Assembly (NCBI RefSeq): GCF_900218015.1
Contig: NZ_UFQQ01000001.1
Span: 124,001 to 188,000 of the forward strand
DNA length: 64,000 nucleotides
Reading direction: 5' to 3'
Source of the DNA: Rhodopseudomonas pentothenatexigens
GTDB lineage: Bacteria; Pseudomonadota; Alphaproteobacteria; Rhizobiales; Xanthobacteraceae
Of this stretch, positions 27,865-38,727 are shown one piece after another. How positions within the stretch are numbered: position 1 is the first letter of the stretch; each line of letters begins with the position of its first letter. Both the position numbers and the translations under genes were made by a program. The notes under the pieces are model-generated. The model was not told where the DNA came from, made no database searches, and saw only the letters and a program-made list of their open reading frames with translations.

Positions 27865-29022
27865 ATGGCAAGTCTGGCGGAGAAGCGCTTCGTGGAGTTC
27901 GAACAGCCGGTCGAACATCTCGCCGATGACAGCGCCGAACAGCAGCCGCAGTCGCGGCCCGAGGAGCTGCGCCTGCTCGAAGCCCTGCTGTTCGCGTCGC
28001 CCGAGCCGCTCGATCAGGCCGCGCTCGCCAAGCGGATGCCGGAAGGCGTCGACGTCAAGGTGGCGTTGAAGCAGTTGCAGGAGGACTACGCCCATCGCGG
28101 CGTCAATCTGGTCCGCATCGCCAACAAATGGACGTTCCGCACCGCCGGCGATCTCGCCTGGCTGATGACCCGCGAGTCGACCGAGACCCGCAAGCTGTCG
28201 CGCGCGGCGATCGAGATGCTGGCGATCATCGCCTATCACCAGCCGATCACCCGCGCCGAGATCGAAGAGATCCGCGGCGTGGTGACGTCGAAGGGCACGC
28301 TCGACGTGCTGCTGGAGACCGGCTGGATCAAGCCGCGCGGTCGTCGCAAGACGCCGGGAAGGCCGCTGACCTTCGGCACCACCGAAGCGTTCCTGTCGCA
28401 GTTCAGCCTGGAATCGCTGACCGACCTGCCAGGCCTCGAAGAGCTCAAGGGCACCGGCCTGCTCGACACCCGGCTGCCGACCGGCTTCAGCGTGCCGACG
28501 CCGTCCGACGATCCGGCGTTGCGCGAAGACGAAGACCCGCTGGAACCCGGCGATCTGGACCTGGCGCTGGCACCGCAGGCCGACCCGGAGCATCCGGAAG
28601 ATGCCGCAGCGGCGACCGCTGCCGACACCGGCACCGCCGATGCGGCTGCGCCTGCCGAGGCCGGATTCGTCGAGACCGATCAAACCGTCGAGATCGAGAC
28701 CGGCGAGACCGAACAGCTCGGCGTGGCCGACGTTGGCATTGAGGAGACCGGCGTTGTGGAAGCCGGCGACGAAGTCGCGCTCGACGAGTCCGGCGCAACC
28801 GCGGACTTTGACGTGACCGCTGAGGCGGAAGCTGTGGACGAGGTGGCCATGGACGAGGTCGCCGAGGACGAGATGGCCGAAGCCGTGGACGAAATCGCCG
28901 ATCAGGACGAAGCGGCGGCCGAGGAGGTTGCCGACAATCCTTCGGACCTCGATACCGACGAGGCGGACGCCGCCGCCCACCTCGGCGTCGATCCGGACGA
29001 TCGCGGCGACGAGCCGGTGTGA
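27865..29022 (+). CDS. scpB: Segregation and condensation protein B with long acidic tail
   Basis: A 385-residue protein. The two winged-helix domains occupy about residues 25-205 (LRLLEALLFASPEPLDQAAL, KLSRAAIEMLAIIAYHQPITR, GRPLTFGTTEAFLSQFSLESL). The remaining 180 residues are a strongly acidic, Ala/Glu/Asp-rich disordered tail (for example VDEVAMDEVAEDEMAEAVDE), longer than in most ScpB proteins. ATG 27865 has AAGGAGACCGAGCC upstream; the GTG at 27844 is less likely. A hairpin after the stop separates it from tatA. Confidence 0.94.
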   Translation: MASLAEKRFVEFEQPVEHLADDSAEQQPQSRPEELRLLEALLFASPEPLDQAALAKRMPEGVDVKVALKQLQEDYAHRGVNLVRIANKWTFRTAGDLAWLMTRESTETRKLSRAAIEMLAIIAYHQPITRAEIEEIRGVVTSKGTLDVLLETGWIKPRGRRKTPGRPLTFGTTEAFLSQFSLESLTDLPGLEELKGTGLLDTRLPTGFSVPTPSDDPALREDEDPLEPGDLDLALAPQADPEHPEDAAAATAADTGTADAAAPAEAGFVETDQTVEIETGETEQLGVADVGIEETGVVEAGDEVALDESGATADFDVTAEAEAVDEVAMDEVAEDEMAEAVDEIADQDEAAAEEVADNPSDLDTDEADAAAHLGVDPDDRGDEPV

Positions 29023-29030
29023 TTGCGACC

Positions 29031-29054
29031 GGCGCCGTGCTTTGGAACGGCGCC
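29031..29054 (+). terminator. Hairpin after scpB
   Basis: GGCGCCGT, GCTTTGGA loop, ACGGCGCC: a perfect 8-pair GC-rich stem starting 8 bases after the stop codon. There is no clear T run. Confidence 0.5.
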
Positions 29055-29168
29055 TGCGGCGATCAACTCACCGTTGCGTCGGCATAAATCCTTGTTTCGG
29101 ACGGCTCTTTCACCTAGCTTCGCGGTGAATAGGGCTGGCGCGCCGCTCGAGTTTCGGGAGAATGCAGG

Positions 29169-29405
29169 ATGGGTTCACTCAGTATCTGGCACTGGATCGT
29201 CGTCATCGCGGTCGTCCTGCTGCTGTTCGGTCGTGGCAAGATTTCCGACCTGATGGGCGACGTCGCCCAGGGCATCAAGTCCTTCAAGAAGGGCTTGCAG
29301 GACGATGACAAGACAGCCGAAAAGTCCGAGCCGGTGAAGTCGATCGACCACACCTCCACGCCCGGTGCGACCAACCGCACCGACGTCGGCAGCAAGGCGG
29401 TCTAA
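29169..29405 (+). CDS. tatA: Sec-independent translocase protein TatA
   Basis: A 78-residue protein with one N-terminal membrane helix ([16 protein letters not shown]), the hinge [22 protein letters not shown] forming the amphipathic helix, and a polar tail. TatA assembles the pore that passes folded twin-arginine substrates. First of the tatA-tatB-tatC cluster; tatB follows after 176 bases. Confidence 0.96.
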   Translation: MGSLSIWHWIVVIAVVLLLFGRGKISDLMGDVAQGIKSFKKGLQDDDKTAEKSEPVKSIDHTSTPGATNRTDVGSKAV

Positions 29406-29581
29406 GCGCAGCGCGGCAAGCGCGCTGTCTTTTGGGAAGCGGCGGTGCCGCGTCGCTCGGTGGTAATCCGGCGGCTCGCGCCGCCGGCCGTCCCGGAAGC
29501 ACGGCGCAACGCGCGGGCGGCGAGCGAGCCCGCACGCGGATCGTCAGCTCGCGGGCGGATTAAGGCATAGTCGGCCGTTTC

Positions 29582-30133
29582 ATGTTCGACATCGGGTGGA
29601 GTGAACTGATGGTGGTCGGGGTGGTCGCGCTGATCGCGATCGGCCCCAAGGAACTGCCGGGCGTGCTGCGCACGGTGGGGCAGTGGATGGGCAAGGCCCG
29701 AAGGCTCGCCAGCGAATTCCAGGGCCAGTTCCAGGAAGCGATGCGCGAGGCCGAAATGGCCGACCTGAAGAAATCGTTCGACGAGGTCAGGGAAGCCACC
29801 AGCGGGCTGTCGACCAACAACATGCTCACCAAGCTGTCGAGCGAGGTCACCGACGCCATGGCGCTCGACAAGGCGACCCATATCGACACCCCGCCGGTCG
29901 AGCCGACCACCCCGGCGCAGCCGACCCCCGAGACCTTCGTCGAGGCGACCCAGCACGATGCCGCGGTGTCCGAGCCGCTGGCGATCGTTCGCGAGGTGCA
30001 GTCGTCCGAGCCGGCGAATCTGCCGGTCGCGGCCGAGAGCCATGCGCTCGCCACGCCGGATGCGGCGCCGCCGGACCTCGCGCATCCCGAGCTCACCAGC
30101 TCTGAACTGCCCAAGGACGCAAAAGCGTCATGA
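29582..30133 (+). CDS. tatB: Sec-independent translocase protein TatB
   Basis: A 183-residue protein. The N-terminal [31 protein letters not shown] with its Glu in the membrane helix is diagnostic of TatB, followed by an amphipathic helix and a Pro/Ala-rich disordered tail from about residue 95. It recognises twin-arginine precursors with TatC. The stop overlaps the tatC start by 4 bases (ATGA). Confidence 0.96.
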   Translation: MFDIGWSELMVVGVVALIAIGPKELPGVLRTVGQWMGKARRLASEFQGQFQEAMREAEMADLKKSFDEVREATSGLSTNNMLTKLSSEVTDAMALDKATHIDTPPVEPTTPAQPTPETFVEATQHDAAVSEPLAIVREVQSSEPANLPVAAESHALATPDAAPPDLAHPELTSSELPKDAKAS

Positions 30134-30933
30134 GTGCCGAAGACATCGAGGCCTCGAAGGCGCCGCTGATGGACCACCTGATCGAGCTGCGCTCGCGGCT
30201 GATCAAGGCGCTGCTCGGCTTCGGCATCGCGTTCATCTTCTGCTTTTTCTTCGCCAAGCAGATCTACAACGTGCTGGTGTGGCCGTTCGTCTGGGTGGCG
30301 GGGCCGGAGAACTCGAAGTTCATCTACACCGCGCTGCTCGAATACTTCCTCACCCAGCTCAAACTGGCGATGTTCGGCGCCGGCTTCATCTCGTTCCCGA
30401 TCATCGCCACCCAGATCTACAAATTCGTCGCGCCCGGCCTGTACAAGCACGAGAAGAACGCCTTCGTGCCGTATCTGATCGCCACGCCGGGCTTCTTCGT
30501 ACTCGGCTCGCTGGTGGTGTACTTCCTGGTGCTGCCGATGCTGGTGCGGTTCTCGCTCGGCATGCAGCAGGTCGGCGGCGACGAGACCGCGCAGATTCAG
30601 TTACTGCCCAAGGTCGGTGAGTACCTGTCGCTGATGATGTCGCTGATCTTCGCGTTCGGCCTGGCGTTCCAACTGCCGGTGATCCTCACGCTGCTGGGCC
30701 GGATCGGCGTGCTCACCGCCAAGCAGCTCAAGGAGAAGCGCCGCTACTTCATCGTCGGCGCCTTCGTCATCGCCGCGGTGCTGACGCCGCCCGACGTGAT
30801 CAGCCAGGCCTCGCTCGCGCTGCCGCTGCTGCTGCTGTACGAGGGCTCGATCATCGCGGTGTCGATCGTCGAAAAGAAGCGAGCCGCCGAGAGCGCTGCA
30901 ACGCCCACGGACTCGTCGACGCCGGCCGCGTAG
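30130..30933 (+). CDS. tatC: Sec-independent translocase protein TatC
   Basis: A 267-residue polytopic inner-membrane protein with six predicted helices. [19 protein letters not shown] at the N-terminus and the loop [20 protein letters not shown] match the family. TatC binds the twin-arginine signal. A short charged C-terminus ([19 protein letters not shown]) follows the last helix. Confidence 0.97.
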   Translation: MSAEDIEASKAPLMDHLIELRSRLIKALLGFGIAFIFCFFFAKQIYNVLVWPFVWVAGPENSKFIYTALLEYFLTQLKLAMFGAGFISFPIIATQIYKFVAPGLYKHEKNAFVPYLIATPGFFVLGSLVVYFLVLPMLVRFSLGMQQVGGDETAQIQLLPKVGEYLSLMMSLIFAFGLAFQLPVILTLLGRIGVLTAKQLKEKRRYFIVGAFVIAAVLTPPDVISQASLALPLLLLYEGSIIAVSIVEKKRAAESAATPTDSSTPAA

Positions 30934-31091
30934 GCCCAGCCGGCCTCGCGGGGCCGCGATCTTGCGCGGCTTTTACCTTGCGGCGCTGGTAACCGAGTCA
31001 GCATTGCGCGGCTTTCCGAATCGACCGCATGCTCGCGCGTGCAGCGAGGCCTTTCGTCGGTCGGCCCGTTGGCCCGACGATCGGTTATCCC

Positions 31092-34000
31092 ATGCGCGAA
31101 TTCCGAGCTACGATCCTCTCAGCGCTGCCATTGATCGGGTCGATCGCAGCGCCGCCCACGGCGCTCGCCCAGCAGCAGCCGAGTTGCACAGGAATCTGTG
31201 CCCTGCAGGCCGCCGATCAGGAAGCGCTGCTGGCCCCTTTCAACAGCCTGCCGGCAACCGCGCAGGGGCGGGCGGTGCTCGAAGCCAATCTCAATAAGCA
31301 GGTCGAGATCTATCTGAACTCGACCCAGGCCGAGAAGATCGCCGCCGGCACGGTGCTGATCCTGCCGGCGGTACCGGCCAACGTGCTGCTGCGTGCGTTT
31401 CCTGGCAATCCGGCCTATGGCTACAACGCCGAAGGCATCCCGACCGCACCAACGCTGCCGGCCTCGATCCTGCGGATGGAAGCCGCGATCATCGGCAGCA
31501 ACCAGATCGTCGCGATGAAGCCGTATTTCGGCACCACCGACGTCTACGGCAATGCGTACGGCTATCTGCCCGGCCAGACCGACAGCTACGGCAACCCGCC
31601 GCCGTATCAGGTCTCCGCGGCGATCTTGAACAACCCGTTCACACCGCAGAATTCGTCGTATCTGGCGTGGCAGAACCAGCAGACGCCGGGCGCGTATAAG
31701 ATCAATTGGGCACTCGGCGACTCCAACGTCGGCGACTTCCCCAGCGCCCACACCATGCTGGCGACGTCCAACGCGGTGCCGTTCGCGATCCTGGCGCCGG
31801 GTTATTATCAGCAATTCGTCATGGCGGCGGCGCAGTTCTCCTACGACCTCAACGTCTATGCGGCGCATTATCCGCTCGACGTGATCGGCGGCCGCATCAT
31901 GGCGACTTACGTCGCCGCCAACATGCTGGCCGGCAATCCGCTGTATGCGTCGGCTGATTTCAACACCACGCTTCTGCCGTCGCTCAGCACCGAGATGCAG
32001 AGCTATCTCGGCGGCGGCGCCAGTTCGCCCTATGCGTCGGCGTGCGCCAATCTGATCGCCTGTCTGAGCAGCGGGGTAATCCCGACCGCCGCGAGCTATC
32101 AGCAGCAGGCGGAGGCCTATCGGCATTTCCTGACCTACGATCTGCCGTCGGTCGGTCCGACCGATCTCGCGCCCGTGGTACCGGCGGAGGCGCATTATCT
32201 GATCGCGACGCGCTATCCGTATCTGACGACCGCGCAGCTCGACGAGATCCTCGCCACCACGGAGATGCCGTCGGGCGGGCCGCTCGACAACGGCAGCGGC
32301 TGGGCGCGGATCAATCTCTATGCGGCGGGCGGCGGCTACGGCGCGTTCCGCAGCAACGTCACCGTGACGATGGACGCGTCGCAAGGCGGCCTCAACGCGT
32401 TCGACATCTGGAGCAACGATATCTCCGGGCCGGGCGGACTGACGCTGGCGGGCACCGGCACGCTGGTGCTGGCCGGCGCCAACACCTACACCGGCGGCAC
32501 CCGACTTCAGAGTGGCAGCACGCTCGGCCTCAGCGGCAGTCTGCTCGGGCCGCTGTGGGTCGCGTCCGGGGCGAGCTTCGTAGTCGGCCGCAGCGGCACA
32601 TTCACCGGCGCGCTGAGTAACGACGGCACCGTCTACAACGCCGGCGTGGTCGATGGCAGCTTCAGCGGCAGCGGCGCATTCACCAACGCCGGCTGGCTCG
32701 GCGGCACCGGGACGTTCGGCTCGCTGGATCTCCGCGGCGGCTCGGTGGTGTCGCCGGGCCATTCGGTCGGCACCATCCAGGTCGTCGGCAGTCTCAACGT
32801 GGCGGCTGGCGCCGCTTACTTCGCGCAAGTGGAGGGGAGCACAGCCGACCTGGTCCAGGTCGGCGGCACCGCGAACTTGTCGGGCGGCGCCGTCATCGCC
32901 GGCCTGATCGGCCACAGCCCGATCCTCGGCCAAGCCTATCCGATCCTCACCGCGGCCGGCGGCATCACCGGAAGCTTCGCCAGCGCGGTAACCGACGATC
33001 TGCCGTTCCTCGCCGCGTCGCTGAACACCACGGCGAATACGGTGACGCTGACGCTGAACCGCAACGCCGTTCGGTTCGCCAGCCTGACGACCAGCTCTAA
33101 TCAGGCTGCGGTCGCCAACGCGCTCGATGCAGGTCCAGCGGCGAGCGGGCTCGGCCTGCTGATCGCCACGCAGTCGGCTGCCGGGGCGCCGCGCGCGTTC
33201 GATGCGCTATCCGGCGAGGTTCATGCCAGCGCCCAGTCGGCGCTGCTCGACGACAGCCTGATGCTGCGCGAGGCGGTGCTCGGGCGGATGCGACAGCGCG
33301 GGGTCACCGACACGGCGCTCGCCACCGGCCCCAGCGTCTGGGCGCAGGGCATCGGCAGCTGGGGCCGCAGCGGCAGCGACGGCAACGCCGCGGAGGCGAC
33401 GAGCTCGGTCGCCGGCTTCGTCAGCGGTGTCGATTACCGGTTTGGCTCCGGCTGGCAGGTCGGCCTCGCCGGCGGCACCACCAACTCCACCGTGACGGTG
33501 CGCGACCGCGCCAGCTCTGCCGGCATCGATACCGCGCATCTCGCCGGCTACGCGTCCGGCGAGGCCGGCCCGTGGCGGCTGCGCGCGGCGGCCTCGGCCA
33601 GCTTCAGCACGCTTTCGACCAGCCGCTCGGTGAGCTTCCCCGGCGTCACCGACATCGCCGGCGCCCGCTACGATGCGACCACCGCGCAGGCGTTCGGTGA
33701 AATCGGCTACCGCGTGGCGGTCGGGCAGGCCGTCGCCGAGCCGTTCGGCGGGCTGGCGCTGGTGCATCTGCATCGCGATGCGTTCACCGAAGGCGGCGGC
33801 ATCACCGCCTTGGCCGGGACGGGCCACAACGACGAGATCGGCTATTCGACGCTGGGCGGCCGGCTGACCACCAGCTTCACGCTGTCGCCCGGTCTGATGG
33901 CGATGCCGCGGTTGGCGGCGTCGTGGCAGCATGCGTTCGGAACGACGGCACCGATGTCGGATCTGGCGTTCCGCAGCACCGGCGAGCCGTTCGCGGTCGC

Positions 34001-34154
34001 CGGCGTGCCGCTCGACCGCGACACCGCGCTGGTCGAATGCGGCTTCGATCTACAACTCGGGCCGCAGGCGCGGGCCGGACTGGCGTACGCCGCCCAGCGC
34101 GGCGAGCGTGTCCGGCGCGACCAGGTCCGCGGCCTGCTGAGCTGGCAGTTCTGA
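31092..34154 (+). CDS. PAP2-type acid phosphatase fused to an autotransporter barrel
   Basis: A 1020-residue secreted protein. A signal peptide (1-28, ending TALAQQ) is followed by a phosphatase domain to about 300, with the PAP2 motifs VGDFPSAHTMLATS at about 212-225 (PSAH for the usual PSGH) and YAAHYPLDVIGGRI at about 255-268. One autotransporter-associated beta-strand repeat is at about 450-485 (LVLAGANTYTGGTRLQSGS), a passenger stem to about 700, and the autotransporter beta-domain at about 749-1020 ends in LLSWQF with the terminal Phe. The phosphatase is expected at the cell surface. Start 31092 is chosen because the signal peptide begins there; an upstream ATG at 31029 is possible. Confidence 0.85.
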   Translation: MREFRATILSALPLIGSIAAPPTALAQQQPSCTGICALQAADQEALLAPFNSLPATAQGRAVLEANLNKQVEIYLNSTQAEKIAAGTVLILPAVPANVLLRAFPGNPAYGYNAEGIPTAPTLPASILRMEAAIIGSNQIVAMKPYFGTTDVYGNAYGYLPGQTDSYGNPPPYQVSAAILNNPFTPQNSSYLAWQNQQTPGAYKINWALGDSNVGDFPSAHTMLATSNAVPFAILAPGYYQQFVMAAAQFSYDLNVYAAHYPLDVIGGRIMATYVAANMLAGNPLYASADFNTTLLPSLSTEMQSYLGGGASSPYASACANLIACLSSGVIPTAASYQQQAEAYRHFLTYDLPSVGPTDLAPVVPAEAHYLIATRYPYLTTAQLDEILATTEMPSGGPLDNGSGWARINLYAAGGGYGAFRSNVTVTMDASQGGLNAFDIWSNDISGPGGLTLAGTGTLVLAGANTYTGGTRLQSGSTLGLSGSLLGPLWVASGASFVVGRSGTFTGALSNDGTVYNAGVVDGSFSGSGAFTNAGWLGGTGTFGSLDLRGGSVVSPGHSVGTIQVVGSLNVAAGAAYFAQVEGSTADLVQVGGTANLSGGAVIAGLIGHSPILGQAYPILTAAGGITGSFASAVTDDLPFLAASLNTTANTVTLTLNRNAVRFASLTTSSNQAAVANALDAGPAASGLGLLIATQSAAGAPRAFDALSGEVHASAQSALLDDSLMLREAVLGRMRQRGVTDTALATGPSVWAQGIGSWGRSGSDGNAAEATSSVAGFVSGVDYRFGSGWQVGLAGGTTNSTVTVRDRASSAGIDTAHLAGYASGEAGPWRLRAAASASFSTLSTSRSVSFPGVTDIAGARYDATTAQAFGEIGYRVAVGQAVAEPFGGLALVHLHRDAFTEGGGITALAGTGHNDEIGYSTLGGRLTTSFTLSPGLMAMPRLAASWQHAFGTTAPMSDLAFRSTGEPFAVAGVPLDRDTALVECGFDLQLGPQARAGLAYAAQRGERVRRDQVRGLLSWQF

Positions 34155-34166
34155 CCGGTCTCGGTT

Positions 34167-35788
<1,622 letters not shown>

Positions 35789-35793
35789 GGCTG

Positions 35794-36456
35794 ATGACTC
35801 TCTCCGTCATTGCGAGCCGAAGGCGAAGCAATCCAGAGGCGCCGCGCTCGACGCTGGATTGCTTCGTCGCTGCGCTCCTCGCAATGACGGTGATCCTCGC
35901 AGCGATGAGTACGCCAGCCCACGCCGCCGGTCCCGCCGACCTGATCTCGCAGTTTCGTGCCAAGAACGGCCAAGGCAAGGTGGTGATGGACGCGGCGCTG
36001 AATGCGATCGCGCAGCGGCAGGCGGCTGCGATGGCGTCGAAGGACATCCTCAGCCACGAGGCGGGCGGCTCGTTCACCGCGCGGGTTGCGCCGGCCAAGG
36101 CGTCGCGCGCCGCCGAGAACATCGCCTACGGCTATCCGGATTTCCCCAACACGCTGAAGCAGTGGATCAACTCGCCGGGCCACCGCGCCAATCTGCTGCT
36201 GAAGGGCGCCTCGAAGATCGGCGTCGCCAGCGTCAGATCGAGTGCCAGCGGCCGGACCTACTGGGCGATGGTGATCGCCGGCGGCGAGGACAAGCCGAAG
36301 CCGAAACCCAAAGCCAAGCAGCCGGCCAAGCCGTCCGCGAAACTGGCCGCCAAGTCCAAAGCCGCGGCGCAGCCGCCGGCCACATGGGGCAAGCTGCTGC
36401 CGAAACCTTCCGCCGCACGGGATTGCACCGTGCGGATGCTCGGCCTGTGCATCTGA
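35794..36456 (+). CDS. CAP/SCP-domain secreted protein whose leader derives from a palindromic repeat
   Basis: A 220-residue protein. The first 32 residues are encoded by a palindromic repeat (35807-35888) and include CFVAALLAMTVILAAMSTPAHA, which works as the hydrophobic core and cleavage site of a signal peptide. The CAP domain follows at about 45-160 (ILSHEAGGSFTARVAPAKAS, AENIAYGYPDFPNTLKQWIN, SPGHRANLLLKGASKIGVA), and then a Lys/Pro/Ala-rich tail. It begins 5 bases after the serS stop, with AAGG at -8, so it is probably co-transcribed. CAP proteins have varied roles; this one's is unknown. Confidence 0.82.
   Translation: MTLSVIASRRRSNPEAPRSTLDCFVAALLAMTVILAAMSTPAHAAGPADLISQFRAKNGQGKVVMDAALNAIAQRQAAAMASKDILSHEAGGSFTARVAPAKASRAAENIAYGYPDFPNTLKQWINSPGHRANLLLKGASKIGVASVRSSASGRTYWAMVIAGGEDKPKPKPKAKQPAKPSAKLAAKSKAAAQPPATWGKLLPKPSAARDCTVRMLGLCI
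35807..35888. repeat. Palindromic element, GTCATTGCGAG class, forming the start of the CAP gene
   Basis: GTCATTGCGAGCCGAAGGCGAAGCAATCCAG on the left pairs with CTGGATTGCTTCGTCGCTGCGCTCCTCGCAATGAC on the right. This is the common alphaproteobacterial GTCATTGCGAG...CTCGCAATGAC element. Here it begins 13 bases after the A of the CAP start codon and is translated. Confidence 0.88.
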
Positions 36457-36545
36457 CCGGCGGGGCCGGCTATTTGCCTCTGGCGGCGGAGGCGGATAAG
36501 ACGGCGGCCTGAGCCCTCCCGACGACGAAAGGCGCTTCGGCAACC

Positions 36546-37313
36546 ATGCGGATTCTGTGCACCAACGACGACGGCATTCATGCGCCCGGCCTCAAGACGG
36601 TCGAACAGATCGCGCGTGCGATCTCCGACGACGTCTGGGTGGTGGCGCCCGAGCTCGACCAGTCCGGGGTGTCGCATTCGCTGTCGCTGAACGATCCGTT
36701 GCGCCTGCGCGAAGTCGGCCCGCGGCACTTCGCGGTGCGCGGCACGCCGACCGACTGCGTGATCATGGGCTCGCGCTTCATCCTCAAGGACAAGGCGCCG
36801 GATCTGGTGCTGTCCGGCGTCAACCGCGGCCGCAACGTCGCCGAGGACGTGGTCTATTCCGGCACCATCGCCGGTGCGCTGGAAGGCACCATTCTGGGTT
36901 TGCCGTCGTTCGCGTTGTCGCAGGAATTCACGCTGGAGACCCGCAACGCGCCGCTGTGGGAGACAGCGCGGACGCACGCGCCCGACATCATCCGCAAGGT
37001 GGTGAAGGCCGGCGTGCCGAAGAACACAGTGGTCAACATCAACTTCCCGGCCTGCACGCCCGACAAGGTCAAGGGTGTGGTGGTGACGCGGCAGGGCAAG
37101 CGCAATCCTGGCTTTCTGCGGATCGACGAGCGCCACGACGGCCGCGGCAATCCGTATTACTGGATCGGCTTCGAGAAGATCACGGTCGCCGACATGCCGG
37201 CCGAAGGCACCGATCTGGCCGCGCTCGCCGCCAACTTCGTGTCGGTGACGCCGCTCCGCCTCGACCGCACCGACGAGGCGTTTTCGGAAGAGTTGACCAG
37301 GACGCTGGGATAA
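36546..37313 (+). CDS. surE: 5'/3'-nucleotidase SurE
   Basis: A 255-residue metal-dependent phosphatase. [13 protein letters not shown] carries the metal-binding Asp pair, with [15 protein letters not shown] and [23 protein letters not shown] as further signatures. It dephosphorylates nucleoside monophosphates under stress. The link serS-surE-pcm is a conserved order, here interrupted by the CAP gene and a receiver gene. ATG 36546 follows GAAAGGCG. Confidence 0.96.
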   Translation: MRILCTNDDGIHAPGLKTVEQIARAISDDVWVVAPELDQSGVSHSLSLNDPLRLREVGPRHFAVRGTPTDCVIMGSRFILKDKAPDLVLSGVNRGRNVAEDVVYSGTIAGALEGTILGLPSFALSQEFTLETRNAPLWETARTHAPDIIRKVVKAGVPKNTVVNINFPACTPDKVKGVVVTRQGKRNPGFLRIDERHDGRGNPYYWIGFEKITVADMPAEGTDLAALAANFVSVTPLRLDRTDEAFSEELTRTLG

Positions 37314-37350
37314 GCTCGAAACGAGCGCGTCCGGAAATGGTCCGACGGAA

Positions 37351-37725
37351 CTACGCGGCGCCGCGCAGCGTGGCGTCGAGCGCCTGCTTCAGCGATTCGA
37401 TCTGGAACGGCTTCTGCAGCGCCGGGCGGTCGCGATAATCTTCCGGGACACCCTGGGTGCCGTAGCCGGTGGCGAAGATGAAGGGGCGGTTGCGCGCCTT
37501 GAGCAGGTCGGCGACCGGCGAGATCACCTTGCCGTTGACGTTGACGTCGAGGATCGCGATGTCGAATTCAGTGGCTTCGGCGAGCTGCAGCGCTTCGTTG
37601 ATTTCGCCGGTCTCGGCGGCGACGGAGAATCCCAGCTCCTCCAGCATGTCGACCACCATCATGCGGATCATCGCTTCGTCCTCGACCAGAAAAACGGAGC
37701 CGCCGGTCGGACTCGGTGTCGTCAT
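37351..37725 (-). CDS. Stand-alone response-regulator receiver protein
   Basis: A 124-residue single receiver domain: VFLVEDEAMIRMMVVDMLEE with the acidic pocket, phospho-acceptor Asp in FDIAILDVNVNG, the conserved Thr/Ser-type switch in FIFATGYG, and Lys in LQKPFQIESL. There is no output domain and no histidine kinase nearby, so it must be served by a distant kinase; lone receivers of this shape are common in this group. It is placed antisense between surE and pcm. Confidence 0.88.
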   Translation of the reverse strand: MTTPSPTGGSVFLVEDEAMIRMMVVDMLEELGFSVAAETGEINEALQLAEATEFDIAILDVNVNGKVISPVADLLKARNRPFIFATGYGTQGVPEDYRDRPALQKPFQIESLKQALDATLRGAA

Positions 37726-37953
37726 CGGGTGATGTCCTCGAGAATGTGCTGTTGCGGGCGCCGATCAACATCGCGGCGCTTCGCCGGACACCGTCGCAAA
37801 TAAGCGGCGGGTTGGCAAATGCAAGCACAGCGGCCGGCATTGCGTTGCGCTCCGCACTTGCCAGACTTCGACGACCACGCCAACACTCTGCCGAGAATCG
37901 CGTCATCCGGAACCCGCCCGGGCACGGCGCACCGATCGATCGCGAGACCCGAG

Positions 37954-38607
37954 ATGCCGAGCCCCGCGGCGCCGCCGCCCGAAAAGATGCTGTTCCAGCT
38001 CAGCCTGCGGCGGCGCGGCATCAGCGATCAGGCCGTGCTGCGAACCCTGGAGGCGGTGCCGCGCGACCAGTTCGTCGAGCCCGAGTATCGCGACGGTGCC
38101 TGGCGCGACACCGCACTGCCGATCGCCTGCGGCCAGACCATCAGCCAGCCGTTCGTGGTCGCCTACATGACCGAGCAGCTCGAACTGCGCCCGCGCGATC
38201 GCGTGCTCGAGATCGGCACGGGGTCGGGCTATCACACCGCGATCCTGTCGCGGCTGGCCGCCGATGTGCTCAGCGTCGAGCGCTTCAAGACGCTGGCCGA
38301 CCGCGCCCGCAGGCGGCTCGCCGACCTCGGCTGCCGCAACGTCGAGGTGATGTTCGGCGACGGCTTCGATCTGCCCGAGACCTCCGGCACGTTCGACCGC
38401 ATCCTGGTCACCGCGGCGGTGCCGGAGCTGCCGCAGCGGCTGCTCGATCAGCTCGATCCCGGCGGCGTGCTGATCGCGCCAGTCGGGCCGGCCCATGGAC
38501 GCCAGACCCTGGTGCGGCTGAGGCGCACGGCACAGGGCGACGAGCGCAAGGTGCTGGGCGACGTCCGGTTCGTACCGGCGCTGCGCGGTACCGCGCGCGA
38601 GCTTTGA
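37954..38607 (+). CDS. pcm: Protein-L-isoaspartate O-methyltransferase
   Basis: A 217-residue methyltransferase that repairs damaged Asp/Asn residues. [23 protein letters not shown] and the SAM-binding motif [18 protein letters not shown] are diagnostic, with [17 protein letters not shown] and GGVLIAPVG following. The start at 37954 is taken because the longer frame lacks similarity. It lies upstream of the LysM/LytM gene, the classical surE-pcm-nlpD order. Confidence 0.93.
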   Translation: MPSPAAPPPEKMLFQLSLRRRGISDQAVLRTLEAVPRDQFVEPEYRDGAWRDTALPIACGQTISQPFVVAYMTEQLELRPRDRVLEIGTGSGYHTAILSRLAADVLSVERFKTLADRARRRLADLGCRNVEVMFGDGFDLPETSGTFDRILVTAAVPELPQRLLDQLDPGGVLIAPVGPAHGRQTLVRLRRTAQGDERKVLGDVRFVPALRGTAREL

Positions 38608-38727
38608 CCGCACTGGGTTTTTCAATTTCGCAGCGTCAACAAGCCGTTTCTTCGCAGGGTTAAACGGTTGTTTACTGCCGCGGTGTTTACTCAAATTACC
38701 AATCGTATTGCGTAAGAGTGAGTAACC

